Source: Pseudomonadota bacterium (GTDB taxonomy: Bacteria > Pseudomonadota > Alphaproteobacteria > Rhodospirillales > UBA2165). Taken from it: a stretch of DNA of 5,899 nt. The translations under genes and the position numbers were made by a program. Location: contig JAQCKY010000176.1 of the NCBI GenBank assembly GCA_027592155.1, positions 1 through 5,899 on the forward strand, given 5' to 3'. Below are positions 5,878 through 5,899 of the stretch, piece after piece. Numbering within the stretch: position 1 is the stretch's first letter; every line of letters starts with the position of its first letter. The notes beneath the pieces are model-generated. The model was not told the DNA's origin. It worked only from the letters and a program-made list of their open reading frames with translations, and did not search any database.

Positions 5878-5899
5878 CGGAGGATTTGGCTCCTCTTGG
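5836..5899. other. Possible junction with inserted or rearranged DNA at the window end
   Basis: From about 5836 the sequence no longer encodes the cyclase domain in any forward frame. The tail contains two small inverted repeats: GTTA/TAAC (5869-5878) and GAGGA/TCCTC (5880-5884 and 5891-5895). A GAGCCTGTTA stretch at 5863-5872 loosely resembles ends of some IS5-related insertion sequences as I remember them. No transposase and no second terminal repeat are in the window, so the nature of this DNA is unproven. Confidence 0.35.

Overview
The window looks like chromosomal DNA of an alphaproteobacterium, probably Rhodospirillales-like. This is inferred from a folate-type TrmFO end, an HpnE-type hydroxysqualene oxidoreductase, a proteobacterial NDUFAF6-like protein, and a class III cyclase of a subfamily common in that class. 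No rRNA, tRNA or CRISPR array was seen.

Layout: (1) 1-260, the 3' end of trmFO. (2) 380-2233, a 617-residue exported protein with an ankyrin repeat, a long low-complexity middle and a conserved-looking but unnamed C-terminal domain. Its likely promoter lies just after trmFO, and a tiny leader ORF overlaps its start. (3) 2208-3089 on the minus strand, a squalene/phytoene-synthase-fold protein that lacks the aspartate-rich catalytic motifs and resembles complex I assembly factor NDUFAF6. Its 3' end overlaps the ankyrin gene by 26 bases. (4) 3090-3194, a divergent promoter region carrying a 9-base inverted repeat. (5) 3195-4472, hpnE, the last enzyme of the three-step bacterial squalene route. 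(6) 4598-4693 and 4713-5219, a probable two-gene unit of a 31-residue single-span membrane peptide and a 168-residue four-span protein related to the membrane part of PuuD. It ends at a textbook terminator (5237-5265). (7) 5452-5877, an adenylate/guanylate cyclase catalytic domain whose sequence leaves the family consensus near 5836 and stops at 5877, probably disrupted by an insertion or rearrangement that continues beyond the window.

The functional themes are tRNA modification, squalene/hopanoid lipid synthesis, possible respiratory complex assembly, and an unexplained small membrane complex. The best candidates for something undescribed are the 31-residue peptide with its PuuD-like partner, and the catalytically degenerate synthase-fold protein that faces hpnE across a shared promoter.
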